Source of the DNA: Litsea cubeba
Taxonomy: Eukaryota > Streptophyta > Magnoliopsida > Laurales > Lauraceae
Assembly (NCBI GenBank): GCA_012931725.1
Contig: CM022953.1
Span: 28,376,030-28,440,029 of the forward strand
DNA: 64,000 nucleotides
Direction of reading: 5' to 3'
Shown here: in pieces, positions 58,544 to 64,000 of the stretch
How positions within the stretch are numbered: position 1 is the first letter of the stretch
Layout: each line of letters starts with the position of its first letter
Made by a program: the position numbers and the translations under genes
Notes under the pieces: model-generated
What the model was told of the DNA's origin: nothing
The model's database searches: none
What the model saw: the letters and a program-made list of their open reading frames with translations, nothing else

Positions 58544-58788
58544 TGGTTTCAGAGCTGTAGAGCCTCGGAAAAACTCCTTGTGAGTCGTGATCACTCGCAT
58601 CCACGGAACCTCTTGCTTGAAATAGCGGATATATGGAGACTCTCCGTTCGTGGCAGGCATGTGGGGGGAGACTATCGTGCTCCATGTGTTTGGACTCTGA
58701 TAGGTACCATTTGATGATCCGTGTTAAGAGGATATGGGTCCTCAAGGGTCTTGGAGAGATCCGACCCCTCATCAATTGGTATCAGAGC
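58544..58788 (+). other. Two primer-site-like sequences of element F
   Basis: TGGTTTCAGAGC at 58544-58555 and TGGTATCAGAGC at 58777-58788 both follow (T/A)TCAAT. Only the second matches tRNA-Met fully. The 233 bp between them have no coding content. Confidence 0.65.
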
Positions 58789-58863
58789 CTCGTGCTCTAT
58801 TTTTAGGATCAAGTGTTTGGAACTCTTGATTAGGTGTAAAAACCTAGAGTTTAAACCCTAGTT

Positions 58864-59925
58864 GTGCATTGCATGAAAATCATTAGAATGGATTCCACAC
58901 AGTTAGATTTTGTACATTCCCTTGTAGATTCTTCTAGACCACCCTTTCTTCCATCTATTGGAGATCCAAACATTGGAATTAATGAATCCCAAGTTGAATT
59001 AAAAGAAGAAGAAAATGAATATGAAGATGACCTTCAACAAGCTTATAATGATTTATATACATTGTTCTTAAAGCTTGATAAGAATAACAAAAGTTTAAAA
59101 GAAGAATCTAAAAGATTAAACAAAGAATTGGACTCTTCAAAAGATGAACTTAGAGAAAAAGAAGAAATAATACATTGCCTAGACTCTAAGTTTATGATCA
59201 CTTTGCATAACCTATCCAATGCTCAAGATGAACTAAATGAAATGAAATTAAATCATAATGAGCTAAATAAAGAAAATTTAAAGCTAAGAGATACATTAAA
59301 AAGACAAGATGAAAACATTATCTATCTAGAATCCAAATTGAAAATTTCTAAAGATAACTTGTCAAATCTTCAAGACGAACTAAATGTATCTAAGATAGGT
59401 TGTGAAGGACTTACCAAAGAAAACTCAACTCTAAGTGATCATATAAAAAATCAAGTTAAAGACATTGTTAATTTAGAATCCAAGTTTATAATCACCAAAG
59501 AAAATTTATTTAATGCTCAAAGTGATATAAAAGCTTCACAACTTGGATCTAATGTTAATGAACTTAAACTTAAATTAAAACTTGCTTGTGAAAAAGTTAA
59601 CAAGTTTAATGGAATTGGAATTCAACTCATAAAAGTTAAAAATGAAAATTCAATTCTTAAAAACCAAGTCACTCAACTTGAGACTCACAAACATAAGTAT
59701 GAGTGCAAATTTACCCAAAGTGAAGAGAAACTAGAAAAATTATTTAGAATGGGTAAATCACAAGGAGATAGGACGGGTCTTGGATTCAATAAGTATACAA
59801 TACATGACCCAAATTTCACCAACACATTTGTGAAAGGTGAGTCCTCATTCTGATGCACTCATTCTCCATTGCCCAAAACAATATGTCATTATTGTGGTAA
59901 TAAAGGGCATTTCAAATTTGAGTGC
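58864..59925 (+). pseudogene. Gag remnant of element F: coiled coil and zinc knuckle
   Basis: A 329-aa open frame (58864-59853) is almost wholly coiled coil, with many Lys, Glu, Asn and Leu, and ends GDRTGLGFNKYTI...FVKGES, a segment typical of Sirevirus gag. A TGA at 59851-59853 separates it from a zinc knuckle, CHYCGNKGHFKFEC (59884-59925), in the same frame. The N-terminal gag core present in C and D is missing, although the primer site is only about 75 bp upstream, so that part was deleted. Downstream coding is cut off at 59962. Confidence 0.72.
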
Positions 59926-60199
59926 AAATTAAGAAAAAGTCATTTGTCTAAACCTATCTATCACTACACCATTTGGGTGATTTTGCAACATTTGAGATTT
60001 CTTATTAGTAACGCATATCTGGCCGTTAGGTAATTTGTCACATTTATTATCCGTTAGCAATATTCATAACCGTCACTAAATATATCTACAAATACTTGAA
60101 TTATTTTGTAACATTTCTTGGATATTTTGTGACGATTAGAAATGTGTTGCTAAAAAAAAGAGGAAAAATAAAAAAGAGGAAAAATCACATTACAAAGAA

Positions 60200-62500
60200 A
60201 AAATGAAAAATAAGGCGGGAGTTATTTCTTCCCTCCATCGTTCTGGCGCTAAAAATGAACATGCAGTATAAATCATGGGCCCGACGACTGATCTTTCCTC
60301 TCCATTTTCGTTGGCGCCATTTCTTCCCTCTCCCTCATTCCCTTTCTCTTTTCTGATAATGAGCTCGATGCTGTTGCTGTTTCTCCTTCTCCCGTCTCAG
60401 TCTCCCAAGGTTTGATTGGGTTCTGATGGTCCTCATCTCCCCGGCGACTGTAGTTGGGTTTTCTGCTTCCAAGGTCAATCTTAATCAATCAGGTGCGTTC
60501 GTTGATTTGAGTTTTCCTTCAAATGCAGTATTTGATTTGTGTTTGATTCCTTGTTGTTTTTTTTTTAATGTTGGTTAAATCTTTAGGTTTTGAAGTGCTG
60601 TTGTCCGTTCTTTCTTGATTTTTCCTCTCTCAAAACATTCTCCGCCAAAATCATCACAGATTTGGTGAATTGGGTTTGTGTCGATGTCCTCTTACATAGA
60701 TTTGGTGAAATGGGTTTGTGCCGATGACCTTTGTGGATGAAATGGGTTTGTGCCGACTCTCGCTTAAACAGATTTGGTGAAATGGGTCCTTTTCTTTCTT
60801 GTCCTTTTTCATTGTTTTAGTTTGTGAACTTTGCGCTACTTTATGCCTGTGTAGTTTGGTAACGGAGACATCTTCAATGAAAACATGCTTTGTTTGTGAA
60901 TAAAATATTCAGATTACCAGTTCTTCTCTGCTTCTCCCTGTTTTCATTCATCTTTCTCTTGTTAAGTTGGCTGAATTGCTAGGGGAGACTTTTATGAGTT
61001 TGGTAAGACTAGTAAGACCTGGGTCATCACTGGTAAGACCCAGATGAAGAGTTGAGGAAGAATCTAGCCATGGCAAGTTGGTTGCTGCTGAATAACAGAA
61101 ACACAGAAGGAACAAAAAAACACATCTCTCTATAATCATTCCATGGATATGAGTATTACAGACGAGCTTTCTTCCTCTGTACCTATGGATTGGATTTTGA
61201 TGGGTCATGTTAGAAGATGGCAAAGATATTAGAAGAGCTGCTGTCTTCATTTATTGAAAAGAAATTAGCTGGGCTCCATGTGGGCGAGAGGACTGACTAC
61301 ATAGAAATTAGAAACAGATGGGCAGTACCAACAGATGCAGCTTTTGTAATAAAACCTTCATTATTAAGTCTCAGACTACTATTCCATATATATAACTGCC
61401 AGTATTAAATTCCCATTTGATGGGTTTTCCAAAATTTGCTAGTTTCTGTGTTATGGATTCTTATTTCTTAATCAATGCCTTTCTTACCTAACTGTGATAG
61501 GCCTCACTTTGTTAATCATTACTACTTTTATTTTCTTTCCTTCCTTTCTGTGGTGTTTATTTATTTAACTTTTCTTGGGTAGCATGACGTTCCTGAAAAC
61601 TAACAAAGATCTGTAGTCCAAGGGCTATGTGTAGATTCCCAACTACACAAACAACAACCAATAAGTGAATTAGAGACTACTAATCCTTGGGTTTTAAACT
61701 AGTCCCCCATTTCTTAATGGACTGTTACATACCGATAAATGAACAAATATTGTGGGTGCTTACTGTTACCAGGGGATTGATATCATGTTTCAGATTCATA
61801 AAAAAAAAGGAAAATGCTTGACATTTGGTTAATTTACTTTCTGCTCATATCTTGTTTTGTATTTAAGTTAACAATACTTTAGTAGCCTGCACAAAAGATC
61901 AAAATTGAGATATTTCTGTTACTGTATGTTATTATTCCTAATAAAGGGTGTTAATCAGTTTTTCAACAAAATTCCTTGTAGTTCAATAACATTGGAGAAA
62001 ATGATCAACATCTAAGCTGCCGTAGGGAATAATTTAGCAGGTTGTTTGAAGACCTGTTGGGTCACCATCGACCGTTGCCTTCTTGACTTGCAATTCTTTG
62101 TCTGGAACTGACTATGTTGCTTGAATTTTGTGTGTGAATGGATTAAGCTTTAGAGTATCTTGCTCAATAAATAATTAGAGTATGAGTTTGGTTAAACTTT
62201 AGATTATTTATAAAATCTATATCTTAATATTAGAGCTTGCCGGATTATTATGATACATATGTTCACAAGAATAGTATTTCAAGCTTGAGAAATTGCATGA
62301 GGATTATTTTTCATGTGGTATTATGTATCTTTCTTGAGTAGTTAAATAGTGTTCCCTAAAAAAAGATGATTCTTTAATACTCTTTACTTTGAAACAATGC
62401 TTAAAAGTTTTTGGAAATGTGATATATGGTGTGGTATACGCTTCACATAAGTACTACATATTAGCATGATGTACTAGTGTTTCATATTTTCAAGAACAAG
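60200..62500. other. Non-coding body of the CACTA element
   Basis: A pyrimidine-rich block at 60280-60480 may be a leader exon. A four-copy minisatellite of about 45 bp around GATTTGGTGAAATGGGTTTGTG lies at 60652-60790. The rest is AT-rich with no supported gene. Short ORFs at 60948-61250 and 61217-61408 have no recognised features. Confidence 0.45.
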
Positions 62501-62623
62501 ACGATCTTCATTTTTTTGTTTAGGATTAGACACGCGAGGGTATAAAAAGGTATTCGCCCCCTCCCTCCGCATGGGTAGGTTAATTTATTCGCTTATTTTG
62601 TTTTAAATTACTTAAGTATAAAC

Positions 62624-64000
62624 ATGCTTGAAAGTGCTTTGTTGAATCGCAGAATGTATGAGCAAATACAGAAAGATTGGATGGACGAAAGAAATAGGAG
62701 TTCCAGACTTTATGAAGATGGGGTTAGGCATTTTGTTCTTTTTGCCCAAACAAAGTTGGGCGGATCGGCTTGTCCTTGCCCATGTAAAATCTGTAGGAAT
62801 AGGTTCCGATTGACATACGAGGTGGTTGAAGTTCATTTGATTGCAAACGGTATAGATCTCACATACCGTGTATGGGTTTTGCATGGTGAAAGACGCTCAA
62901 AGACTCTGATGGAGCATCCAGTGGTTGGAAACATGAATAAAGAAAACACTGAGGAAGAAGGGTTTGGAATAGGGGACTTTGTTGATGCTTTATGGGCTTC
63001 CATGGTACTGAAACAGGAGATATTGAACCACCATTTGTTCCTGAACCAGACTTGGGTAAGAGGTATCTTGACTATAAAAAAAAAGCCAAAGAAAAATTGT
63101 ACCCTTCTTGTGAGGGACCTGAGACAACACTATCAGCAGTTGTTGAACTTCATAATCTGAAGAAACAGTTTGGGTGGTCAGGAAATAGTGTGACAGCATT
63201 GTTGTCCATGTTGAGGCGATGGTTACCCAAAGGAAACACATTGCCAGTGAAATATCCTGTAATGAAGCAAATGTTGAAAGACCTAGGGATGAAGGCTAAC
63301 TGCATTCATGCGTGCGAAAATAATTGTATGTTATACTGGAAACTTGATGAGAATTTGATGGAATGTCGTCATTGTAAAAAACCTAGATATAAAGTCATAG
63401 CGGGCAAAGGAGGGAAGGTTTCAAAAGAGCCTAACAAAGTTTTGAGACACTTTCCTCTAATTCCGAGACTCCAGAGGTTGTATACAATACCATGGCTAGC
63501 GCGTGAGATGACTTGGCATGCTAGATCTGAATCTTCTTGGGATTATATGAGGCATCCATCTGATTCTGGCCAATGGAAAGTATGTAAAGAGAATTATAAA
63601 GAATTTGCAAATGAGGAGCGCAATGTTTGGCTTGCTATTGCAACTGATGGATTTAATCCACGTGGAGTTCAATCTACTGGTTATAGCTGTTGGCCTGTCA
63701 TCACGGTGCCTTATAATCTCACACCATCATTATGAATGAAAGCAGAGTTCCAAATGTTGTCTCTGCTAATTCCTGGGCCGAAGGCACCGAGTTAAGACAT
63801 TGATGTCTTTCTTGAGCCACTATATGACGAGTTAAAATAGTTGTGGGATCGTGGAGTGCCTGCTTATGACATGTATAGGAAGGAACATTTCTCACTGAGA
63901 GCTATGTTGATGTGGGGGATTCATGACTTTCCTGCTTTCGGGAACCTATCCGGTTGTTAACCCATGGATACAAAGCTTGTCCAGCATGTGGTGACAATAC
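62624..64000 (+). pseudogene. TNP2-type CACTA transposase, partial and broken
   Basis: CACTA transposases cut and rejoin element ends. The N-terminal part (62624-63000) is a transposase-associated domain with the zinc-binding pattern CPCPCKICRN and VHLIANGIDLTYRVWVLHGE. A frameshift near 62985-62995 leads to the TNP2 core (62992-63735): LPKGNTLPVKYP, IHACENNCMLYW, CRHCKKPRYK, FPLIPRLQRLY, DGFNPRG and YSCWPV. TGA at 63733-63735 and further TAA/TAG codons (near 63794, 63838 and 63957) interrupt segments that still match (LSLLIPGPKAPS, DIDVFLEPLYDELK, HDFPAFGNLSG). A one-base loss near 63955 precedes HGYKACPACGDNT, at the window end. A TATA-like TATAAAAAG is at 62541. It is not functional as read. 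Confidence 0.82.

Larger units (their letters stand above)
56683..59961 (+). mobile_element. Element F: Sirevirus-like copia element, 5' part
   Basis: It starts TGTTAGACCC within the 3' LTR of E (probable duplication AGTAA). One 1859-bp LTR, two primer-site-like sequences and a gag remnant are visible before a CACTA element interrupts at 59962. The LTR architecture (palindromes, TATA box, C run, then ATTGGT(T/A)TCAGAGC) and the coiled-coil gag with a zinc knuckle match the Sirevirus pattern. The right part lies beyond the window. Confidence 0.78.
59962..64000 (+). mobile_element. CACTA transposon, left end and part of body
   Basis: The left end CACTACACCATTTGGG begins within the gag sequence of F, next to TAT (possible 3-bp duplication). 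AT-rich subterminal DNA with repeated CCGTTAG/GTCAC motifs follows. After a non-coding section with a minisatellite, a TNP2 transposase relic begins at 62624 in the same orientation. The right end is outside the window, so linking the terminus and the transposase into one element is inference. Confidence 0.62.

Overview
The window is plant nuclear DNA, probably from a woody flowering plant. It holds a plastid-targeted terpene synthase with several introns, relics of TCP and tubby-like F-box genes, and dense nested LTR retrotransposons and CACTA transposons with TG...CA ends, tRNA-Met primer sites and target-site duplications. I saw no bacterial-type operon, CRISPR array, tRNA or rRNA gene. No family or domain call was checked against a database.

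Layout. (1) 1-5851, minus strand: exons 1-6 of a TPS-b monoterpene synthase. The last exon lies off the left edge, and exon 5 carries a frameshifting 4-bp insertion. (2) 5852-9445: AT-rich intergenic DNA with a tandem duplication and a degenerate minisatellite. (3) 9446-25482: element A, a gag-only Sirevirus-like copia element inserted in a tubby-like F-box relic. Its 3' LTR is split by element B (12673-24751), a young Ty3/gypsy Tekay-type chromovirus on the minus strand with 3612-bp LTRs. (4) 25483-29669: F-box relic, diverged repeats, a TCP relic, a possible solo LTR and a degenerate repeat array. (5) 29670-45468: element C, a young Sirevirus with an env-like third ORF, flanked by a perfect AGTCA duplication. 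Its RNase H region is interrupted by element D (35258-41381), a second Sirevirus-like family that lost reverse transcriptase by internal deletions. (6) 45469-64000: a nest of a CACTA-type transposase fragment (46509-47815), split by Tekay element E (47816-56682). The 3' LTR of E is split by Sirevirus-like element F (from 56683), and the gag of F is entered by a second CACTA element (from 59962) that runs off the right edge.

Function. No element looks autonomous. Every reverse transcriptase frame is broken or deleted. The large open frames left are D (gag-protease-integrase without RT), the env-like ORF of C and the coiled-coil gag remnant of F. The copia families share Sirevirus traits: several polypurine tracts, coiled-coil gag with zinc fingers, and family-specific palindrome arrays in the LTRs. 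The palindromes are TTCGCTCGAGCGAA in A and C, GGTCGACC in D, and a GTCGGTTGACCGAC type in F.

The best leads are the palindrome arrays (including an internal pair upstream of the env-like gene), the RT-less but otherwise open element D, the gag-only element A and the exon-5 lesion of the terpene synthase.
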